A DNA stretch of 64,000 nt from positions 17,831,001-17,895,000 of the forward strand of contig LR990054.1 in the NCBI GenBank assembly GCA_905147135.1. The letters are read 5' to 3'. A model generated the notes under the pieces. That model searched no databases. It was not told the DNA's origin and saw nothing but the letters and a program-made list of their open reading frames with translations. This stretch comes from Blastobasis lacticolella. Taxonomy: Eukaryota; Arthropoda; Insecta; Lepidoptera; Blastobasidae. A program made the position numbers and the translations under genes. This document shows, piece by piece, positions 10,640-20,581 of this stretch (positions within the stretch are counted from its first letter, which is position 1; the number at the start of each line of letters is the position of its first letter).

Positions 10640-10805
10640 TTTTGCTCGCGATTTCGTCCGCTTAAAATTTGGTAGCCTATCTTACTTGTTAATAATTTGG
10701 CTTTGTATAGGTAAAAGTATTTTATAAATCGGTAAGGTAGTTTTTGAGTTTATCCTATACAAATAAAAAAAAGCTATTCTCTGTTTCATATTAGTATAGA
10801 TAATA
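10640..10805 (+). repeat. Decayed retroelement tail
   Basis: 'tttgctcgcgatttcgtccg' followed by AT-rich text and 'catattagtatagataat'. I recall this pattern as common in lepidopteran retroelement 3' ends. A similar 'ttgctcgtgacttcgtccg' lies near 58240. Confidence 0.45.
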
Positions 10806-11427
10806 CCACAAATTACTACAATGATCTTAAAGCTGCAAGACTTTTAGAGTGCTATATTGATGGATTGCGGTAATCCAGATTGGAAGTTACTAATATTTCG
10901 TCCAGCTAGACCTGCGCGCTATATAAAGCTGTATTTGCCTTGACAAATGGGTAATCCTGCCTATATCTATAGGTACCTAAGTATATAAGTTTGATGACTG
11001 AGCATCTTGTCTCACTATCATCCAACTTAGCTCATCCCCAACCTAATTACAATGCAGTTAATATTTACCACACACTACACTAGTCTACGCAAATATTTCA
11101 CGACACGACCCTCAGTAGACGCGTAAACCACCAGCCGGATGAATGGAAACCGGTAAACCGCCCGGATAAGTTATTCATCAGAGCCGGTTAAGTTTGCGCG
11201 CGTGAATAAAACACTTGTCCGGGACACGGCGCGGACACAATTGAATAACAGGAACGGGACTCGGGAACGGGATTCGGGGACACCCACGTAGGGTCCGAGG
11301 TTGATCTGCCAACAATTTGGGGAAATGTTAAAGTGTTAAATGACAATTTTTGGAAAATATCGCTTGTCATTTTCCATCGAATTGATAAAAGAGGTAATCG
11401 CGAAGTAGCAAAATGATAATAACTATC
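10806..11427. other. Unique sequence
   Basis: No supported gene. 11100-11290 is GC-richer, with a 60-codon minus-strand ORF of no recognisable family. Confidence 0.4.
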
Positions 11428-11845
11428 ACTAGTGAACCCGGCGCGACTTCGTTCGCGTACACCTACTTTACACCTACCTACCTACCCTTCTTTTCTTGCT
11501 TATTAACCTTCTTCTTGAATCACTCTTTCTATTTTTGGAAACGGCATTACAATCTTTTTTTTTTTTTTACCCAGGTGGCAAACAAGCTTACGGCCTGCCT
11601 GATGGTAAGCAGTCACCGCAGCCTATGGACGTTTGCAATATCAGGGGCATCACCCACGCGTTGCCGACCCCGTAAAAATCTTATAACCCCTTTCTTGAAG
11701 AACTCCAGGGAAAACCTCTCCAGGTAGTTCATTCCACAACCTTACTGTGCGTGGGAGAAACTTGTTGCGTAGTATAAAAGATCTAAGTGTACATAGATAC
11801 ATACATACATAAGGCCAGACTACGGAAAGCGATTTTAGATGATGT
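11428..11845 (+). repeat. Retroelement tail K, copy 2, split by an A-like element
   Basis: The left part has 'acccggcgcgacttcgttcg', a short 'acctaccta' array and 'gaaacggcattacaatc'. The right part resumes at about 11764 with 'gttgcgtagtataaaagat' and 'ggaaagcgattttag'. The middle is the insertion at 11555-11763. No target duplication is evident. Confidence 0.55.
11555..11763 (-). repeat. A-like retroposon subfamily inserted in K
   Basis: A T run (11555-11568) is followed by 'gcctgcctgatggtaagc', 'gcagcctatggacgt' and 'acccacgcgttgccgac'. These are the end modules of family A with different bases. The distal part ('ctccaggtagttcattcc') is unlike family A proper. Confidence 0.6.
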
Positions 11846-12202
11846 GCGCTGTAATACGATAATTCCACATGAATGACATCCTAACAACCAGCGTAATCAT
11901 TTTCAAATAGTCGTTTATAATGGTCGCACGGAGTGATTGCCTCACATTTATTATGACGATACTCTTGAATTATTTAATAGGAAATTGGACTGCCCCGTTC
12001 GTCGACACAATTCTTATTTAGTTACAAAATACGGTACGGGCTTTAGACGAATATTAGTTTTCTGTTGTAATCAAATTCTATTATAAAGTTCTCAATTGAA
12101 AAACGTTTTTTGATAACAAGCTTTTATTGAGCAGCATAGTACTTGTCAAGACAATTGCAAAGAGCCCAAACACGTTGGGATTTTCTTGTTGCGTTCATTG
12201 GT
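11846..12202. other. Unique AT-rich sequence
   Basis: Nothing recognised. Confidence 0.4.
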
Positions 12203-12310
12203 TCCTATGACCACCTTTCAACTCCATCATCAGACCACCTCCATGGTACAAATTTCAGCTGTATTGAACGTTGAGAAGTGGGTCTGATTAGCCTTGCAAG
12301 TCTAGACCCG
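12203..12310 (-). repeat. Repeat R, copy 1
   Basis: The minus strand reads 'gtaccatggaggtggtctg' then 'atgatggagttgaaaggtg', matching 26104-26147. The 'ttgtaccatggagg' start is shared with repeat Q at 9714. Confidence 0.5.
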
Positions 12311-12631
12311 AATATTCAAACATTGCTAGTTAAAAGAAAGCTTGAAAAAAATACAAAACAAAGCTCCTGGCACAGCGTAATTAATACTTTACCGGTGTTA
12401 AAATACCTCTTAAAGATGAAGAAGGAAACAAATTCTGATTTACGTCCAGCATTATCCCTTTAGCCGGCCCAAATTTAATCCGTCGTTGTTATTTATCGGA
12501 GTAATTTCCATTTCCTAAGCTGGCTGCGTTAGGAGCGAATTATTCCAATTTGATTCAATGTCTCAGCTGCTTAAGTCGATCGGGAGAAGCGGTGGGAACA
12601 AGTAAGCGGGATAGGGACTTGTGTTTTTTAC

Positions 12632-13065
12632 AACTAGCGACCCACCCTGGCTACATACGGGTTTTCTCGGCTTTTCGTGATTTGATTGTTTGTCGGTTTG
12701 TTTATTTGTGATGTATCCATCACAAATAAACTCAAAAACTATTAGTTATTTTTTAGTTAGATTGTAATTATCAGGACAAGGTTTGTATGTAAGAAAAAGA
12801 GGGTAGGTTACCCTACCCCTATTGTAGGGTAGGTGTAGGGTAGACGTAGGGTAAATTTAGGGTAGGGGTAGAGTAGAGTACGGGTGAGGTAGGGTAATAG
12901 TAGGATACCACGCGAACGAACCAACTTCTCTTCTCTCTACACTCACCGGGACAACTAGAATGTAAATGAACTTGCTCTCCGCGTCTGTTAGAATATGTGC
13001 TTCTCCAAAATCACGCAACGGATCTTGATGCGGGTTTCACTATAATTTTTAGAATTTCGTGCAAA
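12632..13065 (-). repeat. Retroelement tail K, copy 3
   Basis: Minus sense. 'ccgcatcaagatccgttgcg' lies at the right, then 'gttcgttcgcgtgg', then an array read on the plus strand as 'gtagggtaggtgtagggtag' (12800-12905). 'tagcgacccaccctggcta' at 12636 looks like another tail of the same general type. A perfect 14-bp stem (12700-12713 with 12718-12731, loop 'tatc') lies inside. Confidence 0.5.
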
Positions 13066-13099
13066 AGGTTATATGTATGATAATCATATTATTACATCA

Positions 13100-13352
13100 T
13101 CATCACAGCCCGTAACAGTCCACTGCAGGACTTAGGGCCTCCCCCACGAAAGGGGAGGTTATTGCCATAATCTCCACGCTTGGCAGGCGGTTTGGAGATC
13201 GCAGTTTTAAATATAGCAATGGAAATGCTGCTGTCCAATTTCCAGACTACGGAGGCTCTTGCTCTTTTGCCTCGAAAACATTAGTCGCCTTGTACGACAC
13301 CTATGAGCGTAAGTGGTTGGCGCTATTCTACTTTGCCGGACACCACACGGCC
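13100..13352 (+). repeat. Repeat D, copy 1
   Basis: Blocks in order: 'ccactgcaggactta', 'gaaaggggaggttattgcc', 'ataatctccacgcttggc', 'ggagatcgcag', 'attagtcgccttgtacgac' and 'gccggacaccacacggcc'. Copies 2 (15930) and 3 (17129, inverted) match throughout. No coding frame is conserved. Class unknown; it may be the 3' part of a retroelement. Confidence 0.8.
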
Positions 13353-13514
13353 CATATTATTACAATTATTATATTATTACAACGCCTATATTATTTTATT
13401 TCAAGGGATGCCAATCCGAAGACCGTTCCACCAGTCTTAGGGTCCACTTTCAATTCAACTCTAGTTCAATAATCTAGCGGAAGACCTTAGTCAACCTGGC
13501 TAATACAACCAATA

Positions 13515-13835
13515 ATCATCTTGGCGTTAATGTCCCAATTGTGCTCTAGCGCACGAGGGCTCGTGCTCTAGGTCTACCTTGATCCATGATTTGGCAGATC
13601 AGACAGTGGAGCAACTGCCATCTGACCTGCGTGACCCTGCTACCGGGGAAACCTAACCAGTATGGATCATTATTACATATTAAGTCGCCTAAATGGGCAG
13701 GTTATATCACGATATTATCCCTTACCGTAAGAGCATCGGTTGGCAATCAACTACTGTACATAACTCAGAAAAGAGTCATGGGTACATGGCCGCAGTGGGA
13801 TTCGAACCCAGTACCTTTCGAAACCTCGCTTATAC
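13515..13835 (-). repeat. SINE-C copy 3
   Basis: Full body with tRNA-like B box 'gggttcgaatccc' (minus, about 13797-13809). The 3' end extends left to 'ttggcgttaatgtcccaa' (matching the far end of the 61107 copy), interrupted at 13550-13590 by a small palindrome around 'gcacgagggctcgtgc'. Confidence 0.8.
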
Positions 13836-14217
13836 AATACATGCACATTATAATAGAGAGTCCAAGAGACCTGTGCGAAGCCTGGGCGGGTCGCTAGTGC
13901 AGCACAAAAGCAAGAACAATGTTGTATGTACAGCTTTCCCACCCCTTGCACAGCTAGGGCAAGTCTGGGCAATCAATCATAACTGTGCCGCGTCGCATCC
14001 ATCACGAGCCCCCATCATCGACTTGCACGGCTGCACTGCGCCTTGTTTATACCGAGGCTGACACAAACACTCATAAACAATACTTGTCTAAGCATTCCGC
14101 ATTACACATAATTTTGTTACCTACAGGTGGAGACTTGTAACTTCCTGTTAACTGTATAAAATATCAATTGCAATGTTATAGCTGTAATTGTTCCGAAAAT
14201 AAATAAGTAAAGTAGCG
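13836..14217. other. Unique sequence
   Basis: The ORF at 13693-14061 starts inside the SINE and has no recognisable domain. No gene called. Confidence 0.4.
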
Positions 14218-14457
14218 TTTTTTTTTTCTTTTTTATATCAAACGGTAGGCAAACAGGCAAACGGGCCACCTGATGGAAAGTGGTCACCACTGCCTATAGA
14301 CATTAGCAACACCAAGAGTATCGCTAATGCGTTACCTACCTCTATAATACGTTGCTCTGGCAGCAAAAGGCAAATGCCAATCCACTGCCAAAGCCACGGT
14401 TCCCCAAATCCCCACCCCATGGCGCACTGGAAACCTTACTCACCGGCAGAAACACAA
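14218..14457 (-). repeat. Family A, copy 3
   Basis: Begins with the T run at 14218-14227, then 'ggtaggcaaacaggcaaacg' and the standard end module. It ends at 'accggcagaaacacaa', a 5' truncation similar to copy 2. Confidence 0.85.
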
Positions 14458-14479
14458 CTCACGGCGTTACTGTGCGTAT

Positions 14480-14598
14480 TAACTGAGGTCGTCTGCTAAA
14501 TGAACGCACTGCGTTCGATACCGTCAATATTGTTCATTTTGACGGACGCATAGTGCAGATCAAAGAATTTGGACTTGGACTATAGTCCAAATTCTTTG
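14480..14598. repeat. Repeat P fragment and a perfect hairpin
   Basis: 'gttcattttgacggacgca' (14532-14550) recurs near 54496-54514. 'aacgcactgcg' with 'gtcaatat' recurs near 61926-61945. Next to it, 'caaagaatttggact' (14561-14575) and its complement (14584-14598) form a perfect 15-bp stem with an 8-base loop. Confidence 0.5.
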
Positions 14599-14599
14599 G

Positions 14600-15369
14600 A
14601 GAAGATTGCTACTCGAGTATTGTCAGTTAGAACCCTGTGCGATCGCGCGCCCTGTGTGAGTAGGAAGGCGGACCCCGGGCCCTCGCGTACCGCGCGGGAG
14701 CGCAACCGGTATTGAACGTTAAGTTTTTATTTAACATTATCAGCATGTTAAACTATTTGCCAAGAAAATTATGTTTATTATTTTTTGAGCTGCGATGCGA
14801 GCCTATCAGTAAAGGAAGACCGGTACGGACCCCACAGCAGAGAGGCCGACTCTTAATTTCTAGGTATTTATATTTTTACCCACTGAGATTGTTTTCCTCC
14901 TTAGAAACTCGGTTATTCCCGCTCCATCCTATAGGACAATGAACCTTTCAGCAGCTTTGTGAATGAATTAAAATCCGCGAAATTGAGTTTCTCGCCTGGT
15001 CTTTTTTTCACGGAGTTTCTTTTTAATTTTTGCGGGCAATACGTTGCGTAATCGGACAGGGGAGAAAAATAACAACAGTATACTCGGAAATATATTGTCG
15101 GGCTTTATTTTCACGTTGGCTGACGGAAAATATATTCTATTAACAGAAATGTAACGGTAATTCTTATTACGTTTAGGACGACGTAGAAATTGTGTAGGTC
15201 TGTACGGGCTCAGCTGTATTGTGTGGCAGTGTGAAATATAATTTGATTCTTCAATGGCGATTGTCATGGGCGACAATAGACCTAGTAATAGAAAACAGTG
15301 GGGGTAGCGCTACATTCTACACTGTCGGACTAGGCTAGCTGGCTTCCGCCTTGACCATGATCGAGGATT
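14600..15369. other. Unique sequence
   Basis: Starts with a GC-rich patch (14640-14700: 'gatcgcgcgcc', 'ccccgggccc', 'cgcgcggg'), then AT-rich DNA. ORFs of 76 (14712-14942) and 102 (14968-15276, minus) codons have no recognisable domains. Confidence 0.35.
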
Positions 15370-15622
15370 TTTCAGATCAGGTAATTACAGTGGAGCGACC
15401 CTCACCCCCGCGACTGTGAACAGGGGAACCTGACCATGTTGGATCATGATTACACATTCAGTTTCATTCTTCCCTCACCGTAAAAGCATCGGTTAGTGTT
15501 CAACTAATGTACATAACTCAGAAAAGAGTCATTGGTACATGGTAGTACTGGGGTTCGATCGAACCAGGTACCTCGTGGTACGAGCCGGATCCCTTAACCA
15601 TTAGGCCACCGCGACGCTTCTA
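15370..15622 (-). repeat. SINE-C copy 4
   Basis: Complete on the minus strand. The head at 15550-15615 carries 'ggtggcctaatggttaagg' (A-box-like) and a B box altered by a 4-base duplication ('ggttcgatcgaacc'). The body retains 'aatgtacataactcagaa' and 'ggaacctgacc'. A short internal deletion lies near 15460. Confidence 0.85.
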
Positions 15623-15696
15623 CCCACTACAGTACTCTATCGGATCTATTGTTACTATTGTAAAGTAGAAAGTAAAGTAAAACACTTTTATTCCAC

Positions 15697-15853
15697 ATTT
15701 TAAGGGAATGTTCCGGGTTTACTACCGCGTGCCTTTGTTGACGAGTAGTGGAGGAGTAGAAATATCGGGATACTCGTCAAAAAAGGTACGCGGTAGGAAA
15801 CCCGGATCATACCCTTAAAATATGTAATAACAACCGCGATAGTTTAAAACTTT
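15697..15853 (+). mobile_element. 157-bp foldback retroposon-like element N, copy 1
   Basis: The arms 'gttccgggtttactaccgcg' and 'cgcggtaggaaacccgg' pair around a centre with 'gacgagta' and 'tactcgtc'. Past the palindrome both copies share 'gcgatagtttaaaac'. It is flanked by perfect 13-bp direct repeats 'acttttattccac' (15684-15696 and 15854-15866). Copy 2 is at 45847-46001. Confidence 0.65.
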
Positions 15854-15929
15854 ACTTTTATTCCACTCAGAAACACAGCATAAAATTCTTAAATAATAGA
15901 AAATAATAGAAACTTGATAAAAAGTATCA

Positions 15930-16187
15930 CCATCACAGCCCATAACAATCCACTGCAGGACTTAAGGCCTCTCCCATGAAAGGGAAGGTTATTGCCATAA
16001 TCTCCACGCTTGGCAGGCGGGTTGGAGATCGCAGTGATGTAAATATAACAATGGAAAACGCTGCTGCCCATTTTCCAGCCTACGGAGACTCTAGACATTT
16101 TGCCTCAGAAACATTAGTCGCCTTGTACGACACCCACGAGTGTAAGGGGTTGGAGCTATTCTACTCTGCCGGACACCACACGGCCAT
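15930..16187 (+). repeat. Repeat D, copy 2
   Basis: Full-length match to 13100-13352 with about the usual divergence, from 'catcacagcccataac' to 'ggacaccacacggcc'. Both copies lie in the same orientation. ORFs covering it are not genes. Confidence 0.8.
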
Positions 16188-16640
16188 AAAAAGTATAGTG
16201 CGCGCCAATATTCGCCTGTTGGAATGGGTCTGCTATCATAAACTATAGATAGGATTCATGTCGCAGCTAAAATATGCTTTTTGTGATTGATGCAAATCAC
16301 AAACGCTTCCGCGTAATGCATCTGGCACCGAGCCAGTTTAGGCCAAACAATGTCGTGTCATTTATCAAATTTATGCTATTACAGCTAAAAAGCGAACTGC
16401 CATTATCCATTCTATCTGATTTCGGTTGAAACCGTGGTAACAGAAACAATTTATTACTGTGTTTACAGCTACCCCAAACATTGTAATCCGCTACCTTGCT
16501 CTAGTTTAAAATTAAAATTGAGACCATAATTTACGGCAGTTTCGCAGTTACAAGGTAGAAGCCGCGATTGACCGCTAGGACGAGAATGACTGATGACTTA
16601 CAGTACCTTTTTATCACGTAAGTACTGTAGCGTGTGTGAT
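16188..16640. other. Unique sequence
   Basis: Nothing recognised. Confidence 0.4.
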
Positions 16641-16644
16641 CATG

Positions 16645-16911
16645 CAGGCCTTAGGTAAGGACGGGTTCTAGGACAGGTAGGTGTCGGAGGCCGTATGTTT
16701 GGACGGGCTCTAAGTTAGGTAGGCGTTCGGGTTGGCCTGCTGCTCCTGTAGGGTAACCGGGGCTCTAGTCGGTTAAGTAGGTTAGAGCAAGTAGGATATA
16801 GGCGTGTAGGTTTAGATAGGTCGGAGCAAGTAGGACGCAAGCTATTAGCTTGCGTCTATGGGCAAACATAGCACTGGCTAGGTGATAATTCAAATGTGTT
16901 CCATTTGAATT
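16645..16911 (+). repeat. Degenerate gtaggt-type array and two hairpins
   Basis: Loose repeats of 'ggtaggt' and 'gagcaagtagga' span 16645-16836. Two perfect stems follow: 'gacgcaagct' with 'agcttgcgtc' (16834-16856, loop 'att'), and 'aattcaaatg' with 'catttgaatt' (16887-16911). Confidence 0.45.
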
Positions 16912-17015
16912 AGTCTCTATAAAAAATGACTATCAAAATCAGTACCAAAACCTTCCAGCTAACTAGTTCCTCATATAGGTACTATCCTTAACTGAACTCG
17001 TTCGACTTTTTTGAA

Positions 17016-17089
17016 CATCGTGACACTGGGGACTCGGTACCTCTTGCCTGCGAGTTAGACACGCCAGCCGTTAGGCCACCGATGCTCTA
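17016..17089 (-). repeat. SINE-C copy 5, head only
   Basis: Only the tRNA-derived part survives: 'cactggggactcggtacct' and 'gttaggccaccgatgctc'. The B box is damaged. Confidence 0.65.
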
Positions 17090-17128
17090 CTTAAACAAAA
17101 CTATAGCCACAGTGTTGGTGCTATATGT

Positions 17129-17386
17129 TGGCCGTGTGGTGTCCGGCAGAGTAGAATAGCACCAACCCATTACACTCATGGGTGTCGTACAAGGCGACTA
17201 ATGTTTTCGAGGCAAAAGATCAAGAGTCTCCGTAGTCTGGAAAATGGTCAGCAGCATTTTCTATTGTTATATTTATACACTGCGATCTCCAACCCGCCTG
17301 CCAAGCGTGGAGATTATGGCAATAACCTCCCCTTTCGTGGGAGAGGCCCTAAGTCCTGCAGTGGACTGTTACGGGCTGTGATGATA
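17129..17386 (-). repeat. Repeat D, copy 3 (inverted)
   Basis: Reads as the complement of copies 1 and 2, from 'ggccgtgtggtgtccggc' to 'ctgcagtggactgttac'. With copy 2 it forms an inverted pair about 940 bp apart. Confidence 0.8.
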
Positions 17387-18618
17387 AGTGTTGCTGCGCA
17401 CGCCATCCCTATGGGGTGTCGCATTCGATGTAACCTGAAAAGCCTTCCCAGCTATTGGTACTCCAAGGCAGAATTTAGCTGGTAGGCGCCTAGGTCTCTC
17501 GCGAGTCCAGCATAACCGACTGGTCGGTCGCGCTGGCACATGAGTGTTCTCTGCCTCCCTCCCGCGATAGTCCGGAGGGAGTCATTATACTCTTCGCAAA
17601 AAAAATAACACGTTGGTGTTTGTAAACACAGCCATCTCGAAACAGGTCAAACTTTTAATGGAAAGCTGCCAGCGGCCGCGGGCCCGCATAAAAATCTCAT
17701 AAGCAGGCTGCCAGATTGAGCGAGCGTTGCCAGAGAACCGGTTATTGCAAGTGCAATGTTTATTTATTTTTGCATAGCAACTGGTTGGGGACGGAGATTT
17801 ATATCGAGAACTGTAATAAGAAATAAAAAACAGACTATGAATAGCTGTCTTGCGGGAGCGTTCCCAGAAGGCTAGCGGCGTAACCACTTTGAATATTCAG
17901 ACTTATACCGCTGAAAAAATAACTGTTTAAAAACTACTTACTGAATTTTCAGTAAGTAGTATTCAGTCGGATATCTTAACCTCTCAGTCACCGACGCTTC
18001 TACCTGATAAATGAATAAATATGGCAATGTTACAATTTTGCCACAGAAGCGTTTACGTAAAGCAATTGATCACCACTGCTGTACCCTGACACAACACGCC
18101 ACACTATCCACAAAAAGCAACATCCGCAAAATCCATAACCACAACATTCCGCCCGCAAACTAATAACCAAATCGAATAGGAAACACGAGCAATTTACATA
18201 AACACAGAAAAGCAATTACGGGTCCACTTTTTCGCAATAAAAAATTGGCTTAGCCGCACCGGTGGCGTTGTCCTGACCCCGTAGTGACCGGTTTACTGGG
18301 CAAATCACGTCCATGCCCACTCCCACTCCCACAGCTGGGCTGGCGGCGTGCCAAGCGGCTATCGTGCCATTCGCGGATATTAACGGCAATTGCTCTGTTG
18401 TTATTACAGAGTCGTGAGAATATTTAAAGCTAAAGGCTCGCCCGCTCGAGTTCTGGCACTTTCGAGCTAATTTGTTTGTGGATTTAGTAAGTTGACTACG
18501 TTTTAGCGGTGTGAGCCGTTTGGTGGTAGTTTTTTGTTTTATAGCGAGCGTGTGTGGAACATTAGAATCTTTGTTTATACGGCTCTGCTTGTAGAACAAT
18601 CAAAAAGACTGTCCATCT
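17387..18618. other. Unique sequence with two small stems
   Basis: No supported gene. A perfect near-uninterrupted palindrome occupies 17933-17960 ('actacttactgaa', two bases, complement). 'ctccctcc...ggagggag' pairs near 17555-17580. Minus-strand ORFs of 100 (17585-17887) and 127 codons (18216-18599) show no family signature. The second lies in GC-richer DNA, with 'VGVGVGM' from a CCCACT repeat. Confidence 0.4.
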
Positions 18619-18881
18619 GGGCCTCGAGTCCGCTAATTTACTAATAGCTCGATCGAATTGTGTTTGGATCGCAATGGCAGTTTGACACGTTTTTGGTATT
18701 CTGCTACTGTTACTAATGGCTCGATTAAACTGTAATCGGATCCTAATCGCAGATCAATAGCAGTTTTACGCGTTTTTGGGTTTCTGCTGCAATTGGAACT
18801 CTCGCTGAGCTTCTTCGGCGATCAAATTTCAATTACGACTACATTTCAATCGATCGAAGTAAATTAGCGGACTTGAGGCCC
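18619..18881. mobile_element. 263-bp inverted-repeat element
   Basis: The ends 'gggcctcgagtccgctaa' and the complement of 'ttagcggacttgaggccc' pair over about 24 bp with one mismatch, then more loosely ('ctcgatcga'). The inside has two imperfect copies of a unit containing 'gtttttgg...ttctgct'. Non-coding. No clear target duplication. Confidence 0.6.
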
Positions 18882-18917
18882 TGATGAAAAGCTGCTTATA
18901 ATACTTATAATTTATTA

Positions 18918-18975
18918 ACTTCGGTAACAAACGTAGAACCACAGATGCGTTGTCACTCTAAAGGACTAAAACCTT
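18918..18975 (-). repeat. Repeat E fragment
   Basis: 'taacaaacgtagaaccac' and 'tgcgttgtcact' match E copies at 23758 and 59888. Confidence 0.5.
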
Positions 18976-19072
18976 GTAGTGGTGACTGCTTATTGGCATT
19001 AATATAAACAATAAATCCGGGAAGCAAGCAAATACATTAAAAACCCCGACACTATGACATAACTAAACTTAC

Positions 19073-19220
19073 CATTTTTGCTGCCAGAGCAACGTGTTAT
19101 AGAGGTGGGCAACGCATTAGCGATACTCTTGGTGTTGCTAATGTCTATAGGCAGTGGTGACCACTTTCCATCAGGTGGTCCGCTTGCCTGTTTGCCTATC
19201 GCATGACATAAAAAAAAAAC
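19073..19220 (+). repeat. Family A, copy 4 (5'-truncated)
   Basis: Plus sense. Starts at 'tttttgctgccagagcaacg', runs through 'ggtggtccgcttgcctg' and ends in 'catgacat' plus 9-10 A. Poly(A) at the 3' end marks it as a retroposon. Confidence 0.85.
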
Positions 19221-19858
19221 CAAATTAAATTAAAGTGACTATGCAATTCGACATGTCCAAGTCCAGTAAGCAAAGGAGCAGCTGAGACCTTATCAGTTAA
19301 GTAAGTTACTACAAAATCTTGAATCCATTCATTAGAACGTTTTAAATGTTGAGTGTTGGAGCTAAAAAGTTATGGCCTAATTACCGAGTGAAATGGCCGT
19401 TAGCCAGAGCGCCTCTTAAGTGCCAGATAACCAAAATACTGAAAACAGTCCAACGTAAATCGCTTTCGGGAAACAAACGCGAACGATCCCGGGATAAAAC
19501 TCTTGGCAGTTGTGTCATAGGCCAATCGCTCATCGATGGAAGTTTTCGATTGGAATGTCACTAGATAACGCCACTGGAGCGTGAGGTCCTCGTGTCAAAA
19601 TAAAGTAAGAATCAAAGAAATTGGACATAGAAGCCTAGAAGGACCCTACTCACAGCTGAAGTCACAATCTATTTTTGTTTCCTTTTTTAATTGTGCATAC
19701 GTGTCCAAAACGATGGCTAGTCAAGTACGAGTATCAGTTGTCAAATATCCCTACATAACCACTGCTATTGTCAAATTTAGTGGAATGTTTTAACTTTTTG
19801 TATAATATTGAGTCATTTGTATGGAGTTGTGACAGAGTGACAGTGTATGCGCATTCTC
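19221..19858. other. Unique sequence
   Basis: ORFs of 72 and 70 codons (19346-19564, 19581-19793) have no recognisable domain. Confidence 0.35.
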
Positions 19859-20215
19859 TTTTTTTTTTTTTATGTCATACGATTGGCAAACAGGCAAGCG
19901 GGCCACCTGATGGAAAGTGGTCACCACTGCCTATAGACATTAGCAACACCGAGACTATCGCCAATGCGTTGCCCACCTCTATAACACGTTACTCTGGCAG
20001 CAAAAAGGCAAATATTCCTCCACTGCCAAAGCCACGGTTCCCCAAATTCCCAACCCATGGAGCTCTGGAAACCTTACTTACCGGCAGAAACACAATACTA
20101 TTTAAAAGAGTATTGTTTAGCTGCGGTATTCTGTAAGGTGGAGGTACTTCCCCAGTCGGGCGGCTCCAATTCGAACGGGTTACCCCGCTATGCCCTACCT
20201 CTCTATAGGTCGAGG
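19859..20215 (-). repeat. Family A, copy 5, most complete
   Basis: Poly(A) complement at 19859-19871, then the end module, the middle 'gccaaagccacggttcccc', 'atactatttaaaagagtat' and the 5' region 'gtggaggtacttccccag' with 'tatgccctacctctctat'. This is the best guide to full length here, about 355 bp. No tRNA head is obvious, so it may be a LINE 3' end spread as a unit, or a SINE of other origin. Confidence 0.85.
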
Positions 20216-20495
20216 CTCAATCTATGCTCGATGTCCAATTGGTCAAATGCTCAACGTTAACAGTTGTATTTTAGCCACTCATCATCATTATGGCGATCAA
20301 CCTCGGTTTCTGGGCTTTAAGCCAACATAACGTCGTTATTTTGACAGTGACATACTATCTTTATATGGGCCTGGCCTGACCTTATCGCCGGTGGTGGCAA
20401 ATGGTAAGCCAAATGTCAAGTCAGCCACCTGCGCCGTGCTGTTAAGTTATTATGCCCATTTACATTGGTCAAGGACTATGACGAGTGGGGCGCTA

Positions 20496-20581
20496 GTACA
20501 GTCAGCTGTAGAGGGAATGGACCCCCTTATCATACATTTAAAGTATGCTAGGGGGTCATTTCACTCTGCAGTTGACTGTAC
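20496..20581. mobile_element. Short palindromic MITE, copy 2
   Basis: 18-bp ends 'gtacagtcagctgtagag' and 'ctctgcagttgactgtac' pair with one mismatch. Inside, 'gacccccttatcatac' and 'gtatgctagggggtc' continue the pairing, so nearly the whole 86 bp folds back. Same family as 3906-3997. Confidence 0.75.

Noticed and set aside
12780..12905. CRISPR-like array
   Set aside because: The short repeats vary continuously and have no unique spacers; this is a degenerate minisatellite in insect DNA.
18216..18599. 127-codon minus-strand ORF as a host gene
   Set aside because: Low-complexity stretches and no family signature; probably a chance ORF in GC-richer DNA.
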